Shown in pieces: positions 26,301 through 39,200 of a DNA stretch of 64,000 nucleotides; position 1 is the first letter of the stretch; every line of letters starts with the position of its first letter. The translations under genes were made by a program, and so were the position numbers. The notes below the pieces were generated by a model. That model was not told where the DNA came from and made no database searches. It saw only the letters and a list, made by a program, of their open reading frames with translations. This stretch comes from Hirudo medicinalis (taxonomy: Eukaryota > Annelida > Clitellata > Hirudinida > Hirudinidae): NCBI GenBank assembly GCA_011800805.1, contig MPNW01000028.1, forward strand, positions 191,686 through 255,685. Direction: 5' to 3'.

Positions 26301-29300
26301 GGTCATCTGAAGAATTTATATTAGTTAGTTATAGCTACAATAATAATACAATAATAATGATAACGATAACGATAATGGTAACGATAACGATAATAATAAT
26401 AATAATATTAATATTAATGATAATAAATTGGTAATTTTGCCTTGCCACAAGGCTAGCATCAGAAATCCATAATAAAAACTTGAAAATAGCAATGTTAATG
26501 ACAAATCTATAAATTAATATTATCTAATAATAATTATTATTTTTTATTGATTTACAATATACAAAATGAAATGAATATTTAAATTCCTTAAAAAAGTTTA
26601 TAAAAATTCAAACTTTTTGCTTTAATTTCTCATTTTCTCTTTTCAGTTTTAGTCCTTCAATCCTCACATTGAGCATTCTTTTGTGCCATTCCCAGACCTT
26701 TTGATTGACGAAATAATAAATGAATTTTGTTTAAGGATATTTTAAACTCTAACTAGATAGTAATTACATTGAGCCCTATTAATTTTAAAGTTAAGTAAAC
26801 TAAAGACTTCCAATCATTTTAAAAATTGATATCCCTGTTACAAAAAGAACTGATATAATTTATTCCAGATGTAACAGCAACAACAACAATGATAGTTCTT
26901 TTGGAACCTTTTGGGCTCCTTTTCCATCTTTAAGGGTTGAGATGAGTTCCTTCATTCCATCCTGCTGAGTTTGCAACTCCAACAATTTCTCTTCAACCTT
27001 TGTCCTTTCCTCTTCAGCCTAAAATCCATAAACATTTTGTTTAAATCAATAATATAAAAATTAAAATAAATAAATGAATCATGATGACCTCAATTTGTAC
27101 ATGGGTTAATATTCAAACATCGGCTTCATCCAAATATGAAAATTGATCGTGGCAAGAATGGATGACATATCCAAATGAAACAAACACGACGAAGCAAACC
27201 TTCTCGAGTTCGATTCCTGACTCAGTCTTGTCGGCCTGCAGCTTCAAAAGGAGATTGGTGAACTTCTCCTGCTCCGAAAGAGGAACCGATCCAGCATATC
27301 TTCTTCTGCATTCCTTTCCAAACAAAATGTTCTCATCACCATCAATGCAAAGTTACAGCAATAAACTTGTGTTGAATTTGAATGGTTTCATTTAAATGAT
27401 TTACTTAATTAACTATTCACTTAATTATGAAACCTGCTGCCACTGTTACAAATGCATTGAAATGTTATCATTGTTTAATTAAATTGTTAGGGATACCTTG
27501 ATGATCATAAATTGTTAGGGATACCTTGATGATCATCTTGAGGTGCCTCATTCTCTTCGACGATTCCATGCGAACTCGAAACCTCTCGGCATCCTTCTCG
27601 TCCAACTTCTGCTCGTTCCTGAAAGACTTCACTTCCAACTGCTCGCATTTACGGGTCAGTTTTTCCAACTTCTTTCGTGTCGCGTTTTCTTTTAGCTGGA
27701 AGTCCACGACTTGACAATGCAACTTACCTGAACATTTGACACTTATTCTAAAATGCCAACCGAAACATGATTCTTAACCTCTTTAACCTCACTAAGAATT
27801 TCAAATAATCATACAGTCTTCTAAATAGGGATGAAAGTTGGCTCAGAGGATTTGCGTTCCTTGCGAGCGATGGTAAAAGCAACAGTCGCTAAGTGTCATG
27901 TTCACAACCTACCTTGTACCACTATAAACGCCTCTGCGAGACAGCGCTACATAAATGGTCTAAGTGCCCCCGATGCCTAGGCTTATGGCGCTATACAAAT
28001 TCACCTATTATAAATTATTATTAACGAGAGAATGTAACATCATCAAACAATGTCAAACTTAAAAGCATTTGTGACGAATGTGACATTGATAGTTGAAGAT
28101 ATTGTCACAATAGCAGTAATCTGTATTAATGTCATTCGAAGCCGTAAAGATTATGTAATGCGATTTGTTAACGTCAGGTAATACTGACCAATCACAGTTT
28201 TATCATCACTTTGAGCCTGAAAGTCAAGAAGTTGTTGCCTCAAGGAGGTCATCTCGGTCTCATTTGACAGCTTTTGGAGCTCCATGGTCTGGACCTGCAT
28301 TAGGGCAATCTCCGACACTTCCTAGAATTTTTTAAAATAAACAAATCATTAAATGTATAATATTTAGATTTGTGAAATATTTTAATCAGTTGACACTTTG
28401 CATTCAAAAAATAATGCTGCCATTTCCATTAAACCTTTCATCAATTCAGGTCTTCAGTACTTCAAGCAATAGCAACAAATCAATAACACTTCAAAACAAC
28501 TGCTGGGAGCAATTAACGATGTGCAGGATTTACAATCCCACAAACGAAATAAGTATTCAATTATTCTTGTTAATTCTAAGGACCTTCAGTCTGCTTATTT
28601 CCTGTTTGAAGGACATTTCAGATTCCTCAAGTTCACTTATTTTCTTTCTGTCAGCATCACTCGCATCTTTGGACACAGAATCTGACAAGAGATGAATGAA
28701 GCCACTGAATGAAGTAATGTATTCAATAAACTGTTAAGTATTAATAACTTATGGGAATTAGAACTCACTTGAGAGTTCATCTCTCAGTTCCCTCTCAATT
28801 TTTTGCAACTCAAGATTCATCTGGGTCAACTTTAAAAAAAAAGTTAAACTATATCAATTAAAATTGAGATTACTAAAATATAAAAATTAATTCAGCAAAA
28901 CAAACATTTTAATAAAATCTTTAATCGTAATTTTATAATATTTTAAATAAGCAAAAACTAATGAGTCAAAAAATGATCATAAAATCATAAATGTGACCTT
29001 AGAAAATTTATTTTCAATCTCACAGATCCTATCCTCAGCCAGTCTCAGCTGCTTCTTCTGCTGCTCGTACATCATTGTGGCATGCTCGGCCTTCTGCCTC
29101 TCGTTCAACTCCTTCATCTCCAAAGTGCTCATCCTTTTTGCCAAAGTTGAGTCGAGAGCTAGATTACTTGTGATTCCTTCTCCGCAATTGTTCGAAGTCT
29201 CATTGCAACCTGTCATTTGGAGGAATAGTTTATTCTGCAACATGTTACACACATTGGCCACACAGTGCAGTTGTAGATCTGAATCAGATACTTAAGTTTA

Positions 29301-31495
29301 TTTCTATTTATTAATATTACATCAATACATTTCAAAGTTAAGCAAATATTTACAAAAATAAACAAGAAAAGATCGAGCATTACCTCCATTTTGAAGCCTC
29401 TGCATGGCAATCTCATAGGTGTTTTTCATCTCTTTGCTCAATGAAAGCTCCTTCATCAAGTTCTTGTTGCTCTCTTTCAAACATTTCAATTCCTCCTTGC
29501 AAAATTATTGAAACAGTTGATAACATAAAACAAAAGCAAAGCCATCCAAATTCCAGCTCACCTGGGAGGAGTCATTTTCCACTTTGTACCCCACAAGAGA
29601 ATTGGTGGCCTCCAAAAGAGCTCGGTACTTCTCGGTCAACTCTGCAAATTGTTTGTTGGCCACGTCGAGGTCAGAAGAAGGGACTGAATTCTCGAGTGCT
29701 CTCTGAACCATCGACAACTTAAAAACTGCAGAATCCTGTATTGTATAAATTAAATATTTTAGCTACAACATCCACATGTGATTTATCATTGTATATATCA
29801 ATATTTTGCAAAAATATTGAATTGAATGAAAATCTCAAGTGATACCTTCGCTCTCTGCAAATATCCAATCTTCTCAATCACACTTTTCTCTATTTCCACT
29901 GAATCTGACTTCAGTTTTAAATTCTCCTGAATTGGAAAACATCACAAATAGAAAATTTATGAAATATTGAAATTGAATTGAAACAAATTAAATTCTTTAA
30001 AATAGAATGCAAATAATTAATAATTATTAATTAATATATAATAATACAATATATAATAATAATTAATAAATAAAAATTAGTAACAAATCATGAAAAAATT
30101 GATTGTCTCGGGAAGGTCAGAAGTACTTGGTACTTACCAAGCATAACAATCCAAAAACTTGTGGCAGGATAAATTCAACTGCCTGATGACTCACTTTCCT
30201 AAGTTTTGCCTCTGAGTTCCAGACGATGGAATACTTTCTGGAAAGAGTTTGCTCATTAGTCCTGAGAATGCAAACTCTTCTGCAGGCGTCTGCAATTCTC
30301 TGCTTCACCTCATCCTCATCTTTGCTCAGCGTTTCCAACAGTCTCTGTTGGAATCCAATTAAAATTACATTTTAATTCTTGTCAAGTTGAATGGAATTAT
30401 TTCATAAACTTAACAAATTTAAGCATAACAAGTCACCTGAGGGCACAAGAGTATTTAAAGATAGTTCAGTAAACATTGACATAACTTCTTTAATGAATTT
30501 ATTAGTTAACTTATAAGTGTTTATAAAACATAACGTGAAATAGTGTTTAGAACATCAAATCACCTCAAACTCTTGTATTTTTATTGCATCACCCTCCATC
30601 TGCTCCTCTTTCTTTTCAAGTTCTTTTTTTAACTTATTAATCTCTGAGTCGTTCGTCTGTTCGTGTCGTCAAAACATAATGTCAGCCTAATAACCAATTT
30701 GAAGTGACAAGTTTCCACCAAATAAAAATTAAACTTCCTAAGAAACGATGGTCCAACCCAAATTCATTAAGAAGTTACTGAAATAGATGAATGTGGATGA
30801 ATATCAGTAAGCAAAAATACCTTCTTCTGCTCCTGAATCTCGTCATAAACCAATCCCTGCCTGTGAATGGCCACACCAAATTTCTTCTTCAAAACCTCAA
30901 AATTCTCCTCACATTTCTTCAAAAGATCCTTTTTTTCTGACAACTCCTTGAAATAAAAAGTTAAAAGTGGTTTTAAAACAAGCAGTCGAAAGTTCATTGC
31001 AGTGGACGACTCATTTGTATTACTTCCGAGGGTAAATAATAAACATTGATTAACTTATGTGAAGAATGTTAATTCAGCCACAACAATAAACTGAAACAAA
31101 TTAATTAATTGAATTCAAAACGTTTAAAAGCATTACTTTAATATTGAAAAAGTAGCAAAATCAGCAACAAAACAAAATGCAGCCTGCCTCCAAAGTAACA
31201 AGCAGATGTTCATTGAGGCAACCGATGACTTCAGAGCTCGATGGATTCATGCTCGTCGGAAGTTTCAAATTGTGGAAGAAACTTTCCATGCCTTGATCCT
31301 TGAAGGATTTCAACTCCATTTCCATGCTCATGTTCTGATGATTATATTGATTTATAAATATGTTTGTTATAATGGCTGAAATTATAAACATATTTCATAA
31401 CCATGTAATAGTGGTAGAAACTAGAACATATCTTTAGTTGCTAATAAAGCATTGAGTTAATTCCTCAAAATATTAATTTCACAAAAACAATTTTC

Positions 31496-31542
<47 letters not shown>

Positions 31543-33168
31543 AGTAATAATAATAGTTAATTTATAAGGCACCATGTGCATAATGTCACCAAATGACCGT
31601 AGATACTAATAAAAGCCACAAATGCATCTGAAAGAAGTTGATGTGATTGACTTTTGCACTGAGTTTAGCGATGACATCCTGTGACTTGGAAGACTCCAAC
31701 TTGACTTCTTTGAGTTCCCTCCTCATTTCCTCACTCCTGCCCTTCAAGTTGTCAAGTTGTGCCTTCAGGACGACCGCCTTGTCGTGTCTGCCGACAATAC
31801 TCCTCGAGTCCATTATCTGGTCAAGTGAAGATGAATACATGCAATTGAAGATGCATTCATTCATGAAGATAAATTCACAATAATCATTTATGCACACAAG
31901 TATGAGTGACTAAGATTAAAGTGCAGAGTTGAATTAATGTTTCTGCCCGTCTGCACTCGATTTCAACATGAACCAATACAACGGGCCACGACCATGTTCT
32001 AAATGATTTAAAATGAAACAATAGAATTTTAAAAGCAATATCACTGATATGCATTAACATGCACAGCAAATCCTAACTTCAAGCAATTTGTCCAATGATT
32101 CTGAATTCACTAATCCCTTGCTTGAAGCTACAATCATGAACAAATAATATAATATTTGGAAAACAAGAGAATTGATCTCATTTTACATTAAGCATCATCA
32201 TTAATCTACTGAGGACCACACTGAGTAAAGAAATTAATGTTTCACTGAAGATGTTACAAATCTCAAATATTTCATACTTTGCACACTAAAAGAATCTCCT
32301 CTTAAAGTTGTAAAAAGAAAAAAAAAACTTGACTTATTTTAAAGTTACTCAATATTTTTAATTTATTAAACAAACAAAGAAACGAATGGCAAATAAAACC
32401 AACTTTGTTCCCTTATTTCTCTCACGACCTTCTCGAGCAACTTGTTTTCAGTATCGAGTTCCAACAACCTGCTTTTAAGTTCGGTATTTTCCTCGTACAA
32501 AATGTTCAACTTCTTTGTGTTCTTTTCCAATTCTTCACTCGAATACTTCTCCTGAGAAGAAAGTTTTTGTTAACTTCACATTGAAGCATCAACTGGCATG
32601 TTTATGTGAGCTATATTTTAGCTCACTCTTCAACATTATTTCACCTTGTAGGAAATGTCACTTTTTCTGGAAAACGAGGACACCAAATTGAGTTTTTCCT
32701 GAGGATCTTTTTTGTCCTTCAATTCATCAATGAATGAATTCACCAGTTCCATGTCCTCCATTGAGAGACCCAAAATGGCTGCCCTTTTAATGCAATTCTG
32801 ATTACAACCACAATTACTATCATAAGTATTATTATTATTATTAAAAAGTTGATAAAACACATAATAAATATTATAAATAATGTAATATTATTATTATTAT
32901 TGTTGTTGTTATTATTATTATATATTATAAATAATAATTTCCTAATGCACACCTCTGTCCAGTGGTTTGTGACATTTCCCTTATTTGCTTCTTCAATTCA
33001 AGTCTTTCATCTTCCAATCTTTCTATCTGGAAAGAAATATTGAAGCAATTCATGTTTCCTCATTGAATCCAGCAAACATCTGGCATGTTAGAACTTTGAA
33101 AATGTAAAAATATTTTGCAACATGCAACGTGAAAATCAAGTTCGTTCAGTGCAGTACGATCATCATTC

Positions 33169-33227
<59 letters not shown>

Positions 33228-36200
33228 CGATCTTAATAAAAATAATAATGGCGGCAGTTCTCGTTGTGGACGACTCGTAATCACGAGCAATTATTTAACA
33301 TCACTAATTGAATTAAAATCAACCACCCATCGATTAATCAATTACCAACCTCCTTTTGAAGGACCCTGTTGAGCGACTTGTCCTTCATGATGTTCAGGCC
33401 CCTCCGGTGCGTTGCCCCCTCGATGCAAAGCGGTTTCTTCGGGTCCAACCCGAGCCTCTCCCTGAGGTCCTCGGCTTCGTCGTACAACTCGTTCAACTGA
33501 TACTCGCACCTGTTCACGTACTGGGTCAATTCCTCCACCATCCTGAGGAAATCATAATCATCACCGATAAGCCACTAATGTGCATGTTTATGACTAAACT
33601 AAATGGCTGGATTACCAATTGTAACCATGGCATTTATCTCGTTACATTGTGTTAACTTAAATTGGTGAACTTGGCTGTTAAACCATCATCACTTGCCTGT
33701 CTCTTTCGTTCAGTTTGGCTTCAAGTTGTTTCATTTCACTCACTGCCTCAGGAAGCCCATAAATTCCCTGCAGATGTACAATGCCGTATGCTATATTTTG
33801 ATAACAACAACAATTAATAAATAATAATAATAATAATACCTTTAAATAAAGCATAATGCAACAATCACTTTGACAATATAATGCAGTAACTTGTTAATTA
33901 TACATTCATATTTCCAAGTGGTATCTCAATCTAGGAATTACCAATGAACAAATTCAACAATCATTCACCAAAACATCGCAAATAATTGCAACCTTTTCGT
34001 AAAGGCTCATCTTGTTGTACACTTCATTGAGTTGCTTGTCTTTGGCAATTGCATCACTTTCAGCCTTTTGTTTGATAAATGATAATATTGATTTGATATT
34101 GTTGTAAGCCTAATTTATTGCTTTAAATATTTATGATCGTGTTAGGACGATAAGGTGCCTTTGGAAAGCTTGGTCTGAACATGTTTTAATGCAGTGAGGA
34201 GATCGCAGCACTGACAACCCTGAAGCGCGGAGATTCAGGACAGCCTTTGGCATCTCAGATTCAGGGTTAGGGATAACAAATCAAAAGAAATGCTTGGTTA
34301 GGATATTCAGAACTATTCAATATGAATAGAACTATTCAATGAATAGATCTGAATTGTTCTCTAAAATGATGTCTTACAATAAAGATCTATTTGAAATGAA
34401 ATGAAAATGAAAGCTAAGTTTAAATGATAATAATGTGCGAATGGACGAATTAAATGAGCGTCTCACAGTTTCTGTTCTCATTTCGAGATCCCGAATGATT
34501 CTAAACTTCTCTTCCAACTTGTTTTGCAGTTGTCCAACCTTCTTTTCCAGTTCCAGCTTGGCTTCATTGACACCGACTAAGATCGTAGGAGGTGAATTCA
34601 AATTATATTAATTTAAATTTAATCATTAATAACTATTTGATTAATAATGTATTAATAATGGCGTGCAGTATGGCCGAATGGGTAGCGTTCCTGCATGCGA
34701 CGGTAATGGCAACAGTCGTAATGTGTCGTGTTCGAAACCCAGGCTGCACTGCCGCAAGCGCCCTCGGGAAGGAGCGCTATATAAATGGTTAACGAAAGGC
34801 GCCTCTGAAGCTAGGCATGTAGTAGCACTGTATAAATGAACTACATTTACATTTTATGCAACTCATTAATCAAACTAGCTAAACCAGCTAATAATAATGA
34901 GGTGATTAAGTAAATTTTTAATGATGCAACCTCTTAATAATCTTGACTTGACATCCTCCATGAAGCTTGCATTGTTTTCCATCTCCAATCCTGCTTCTCT
35001 CAGCTTCTCGACCAACTTTGCAATCTCATCATCCCTCTCAGCCAACATCTTAAAAGAGTCACTAATAAATTAATGTTAAACAATTTCAAATGACAAATAA
35101 GTACAAGAATTATTAAAATGTAATTACATCTTCATTAAACAGAAGTTGTGCTTATAAATTGATGTGCAAAAATTTGCTTTACAAAAAAGGATTTAAATAA
35201 AGATTTATTTGAACCATTCAAGAAAAAAATAGCTACTACTTGGAACCTAAAAGATGAATCACCACTTTTTAGTAATTTTATATTAACGTAATAATTATTG
35301 CAATTGATACCAATATATTATTTAATGAAACCAAATGTTACAAATGACAACAAAGTGAATCTGATTCTGAATGTGACAAAAAGCATTGAATTTTAAAAGC
35401 ATAGTTGACCTTAGTGAGGTCAGTAACTGATGCCCTGTCGGCGTCGAGACTCCTCATAAGGAGTTCATCTCTCAGTTTCAGTACTTGTCCCTGCAGGTCT
35501 TTAATTTTTTCATCCTTGTCCGACAAGATGAGCTTCAAAGATAAGTCGTTAATTTCTTAAATTCAAAAAAATAAAGACTTGCATAAAAAAAAAACTGCAT
35601 TTGTCATAATAATTAAAAAGATTAAACAACAAAGCAATAATAATAATAATAATAATAAATAAAAATAATAATAATAATAACAACAACAATAATAATAATA
35701 ATAACTCATGCCATATCATCAGTCAGGTTGCACAAAAACTGATAAAATTAGCATTAAGAGAGGCATCTTCCAAGGTGACTCTCTTGTCCCTCCTTTTTAG
35801 TTCAGCTTTAATACCCTGTCCAACATGCTCAATAGATTAAACATAGGATGTAAAATAGATTCAAATCAACAAATATCACATTTACTTTTCATGGATGACT
35901 TAAAAATATTTATCAGAACTGAGATACATCTCAGTAAAGCATTATCCATAGTAAAATCCTTCGCTGATGATATTAGCAGGGAGTTCGGCTTGGACAAGTG
36001 TGCAATAGCTATAATGAAGGGTGGCAAACAAATCAAAAGCCATAACTTTAAAAAATCTCCTTGTTGGGCACTGCCAACATTTTATGGAAAGTGCTTGGAT
36101 GAATCACTGAGAGAACTGGTAGTGCTCTGGATTCATCCTTCACTGGCTGGAAAGCCAAGAGCAATAATATGAAAATTCCATAATAAGATAATAATAATAA

Positions 36201-39200
36201 TAAATACTACTAGTTGCTGCTGCTGCTGCTGCTGCTACTGCTACTACTACTACTACTAATAATAATAATAATAACAATAATAACAACCTTCCATTCTTCC
36301 ACCCTGTCGTTGACCTGCTTCAGAAGTTCATCTTCATCTGAACTTTTAACTTTTAACTTGCACAGGAGTTCTTCAATCTGCAAATTTAATTGAATAATAT
36401 TTTAATTGATTAATTTTTGCATAAATCAATAATTGTTGTCTAATTATCTAACAGTTTCAAATCAATAAATTATTCAGCCATCAAAATTCAATTTATTTAA
36501 ATAAAAATTAAAATTATGTAACATAAATATTTTCAAGTACTTATTTATCGAAAGGTTAAAGAATATCACTTAAAATGGTTCACCTGAAGCTTGAGAGCTC
36601 CATTCTCCCTGACATATTTATCAATTTGGCCTTCATTTTCATTCACAAGAAGCTGCAAAAGCCACCAAAGAATATCACCTGCTCCTCAATCACTTGTTTG
36701 ATTGGAAATAATGTTGATTTAAATGGTGAAAATGCTTCGAATATTTATAAATACGACTCAAACGCCATATAAAAACTTTGTTTTCTACTCATTGTGCCAA
36801 CATTTAAACTTAAACATTTTGATCACAATTCAATCATTCTCGATCCCATTTTGAAACCTCGATGAGATGCGAGCATTTTAAAAATCAAGTTGTTACGCAG
36901 TGGACTGATTTAATTAATTAGCTAAATAAAAGGCATAAGCTTTGTATGAAAACCTTCATAATGAAGGTATTGTTAATTTGGTCTCCACAAACAATAATTA
37001 CACTTAATATTTGAATTTACGACCTGCAACATTACCTGGCAAAAGCAAAGAACTACTTTTTAGCAGCTTGTCGTGGCTTATTTTATAATAAATTTTGAAG
37101 TAAGTTTGTGCTTTACTATTGGGCGTCCGATAGCGGGAATTCTCCCTTAGGACATTCCTTTCCGGTTATCAATTCAGTCTTTAGTTGGTTTGTTTTGATT
37201 CATGAATTGTGAGCATGCATTTGTATTTACTTGTTTTTTTCATTTTATTTTATTATTTGATGTTCTTTTTTAAAAATTATTAATAAATGAAGTGTTACAT
37301 CGGAAAAAAAGTAAAAGATTGTGCAGAAATAACTAATAATTATAATACACATTATGATTAACAATTTCTCAAGCATTAAAAATAATCACTTATTACAAGG
37401 GAATTATGAACAACAAATTCCTGTTGAAAATAAAGTTCAACATGGAATATTCTAAAATTGTTCAAAAATTAAATTTAGACATTTAAAAAAAAAATGTTAT
37501 TGTCATAAAGTTCAGGTTAACTAACCTTCAACTTGAAGTAGTCGTCTGTGGTTTTATCAATTTCATTCTTTCCATCTATCATTTCTTCCTTCATTTTCTC
37601 AATCTGTCTCTCTAACTCCAAATTGTATTCAGACAATTTCTGTACAATGACAAGCAAATTTTTCTAAACTTCATCATATTGGCTTATTCTAATTCAGGTA
37701 GATTAAATGTATGAAGTGACACCATTCCAGCAGAAGGTAATAATTGCTGATAAGCGACAGGTGCTCATGCCACTCAAACAAAAATGCTCGAGAATTTCGT
37801 AAGTTTTTGCTGACGAAAAAATGATCAACGAACCCTGTTCTCGTCGAGGGCGTTGTTAAGCATGATGTTCTTGTTCTTCATTTTTTCACTCATCTGTTGA
37901 TCGCTGTCCATCTTGTTCAACAAACTCTCCCTCTGAGCATCTGATTGTCTCTGGATGTCTCTCAAGTCCTCTCGAAGTTGCTCATTCTGTCGTCGAATCA
38001 CGGAACTGCTTATTTTTTTACGTTCATAGGGTATCTCAAAAGTCGTTGAATTTGCATCATCAAAATAAACACGAACAAACATTCCCTCAAGTTGTACTAA
38101 GGCTAAACATTCATTTTTTTTAGATGCTCCACTATTGGGTTTTAATTTCAAGACATTAAACTCACATCGATTTTCATTTCTCGGACCTTCCTTTCAAACT
38201 CCTCAGACTGCATCCTGTACTGACATGCAAAAATATCGAAACAATTTAAACGAATAAAACTCAAGTCAATAACAAACGAAGCTTTTAAATGTAAAACATC
38301 CTCAACTTTAAAGTGTAGAGAAAATATTACTAAGATAGGAAATAATAATGACATTTAAATTGATATTTATTATATGGCTCATCTTTTCAGGACATCATCT
38401 GTGAAGCCAGGACAACAGGATGAAAGGTGCCTCTGATGCTAGGCACATGGCACCATACAAAGCAACTATTATTATTAATGTTCATGTCAATTATACTACT
38501 ATAACATGAAGGCAGGGCTAGTTAGCTCGGACGGACGATTCCTACAAGCAGTTATAATGTGTGGGATTCACATTCAGCTTGCATCACCCCATGTACCCTT
38601 GGGAACAGGCATTATATGTACATCAAAAAAGTGCCACTGATAATAAGATCCAATCATTGATCCAACATTATTATTATTATTAGTGAAGAAAAACTGAGAA
38701 ATAATAACTTATTGATTTATAAAGTACCCACTTTCTCTGAAATTTCTTTTTCTTCTTGCCATTTCATTTTGTATTCTTTCAGGTCTTTGTGAAGGGTGGT
38801 AACCTGAGATTCTAATTCTTCGATGGTTTCTCGAAAGTTTCGATCCTTCCAGTTCATTCCTGAACTTCCTCCAACTTGCTGGAAATTGAAATCACTTTTT
38901 TCACTCAATCGAAATGCATTGCTTATCAACTCGCATTGTCAGTTTGTGCTGTCACTAATGTTAAACTTAGTTACTCACAACTACTCACTACTTAAACTTT
39001 AACTAAAGTCACATATTATCATTTCATGCTTATTTGAATTGAGCTGAACCTCCATATCACGATTTTTCTTCCTCAGAGTTTGAACTTCAACCTTGAGATC
39101 TTCAATTTCTTGATCTGAAAAGTTAATAGTGATATTTCTGTAAAATGGTTTATGCATTACATCATTTTCATTAGTTTTTGTTAAATGTCTGTAAAATATT

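Noticed and set aside
32849..33290. Frames rich in Leu or Asn on both strands
   Set aside because: They are translations of ATT/AAC microsatellites inside a CEP290 intron.
34660..34760. Possible tRNA gene (A and B boxes)
   Set aside because: No complete cloverleaf can be folded and the sequence recurs with a fixed non-tRNA tail, so it is a SINE head.
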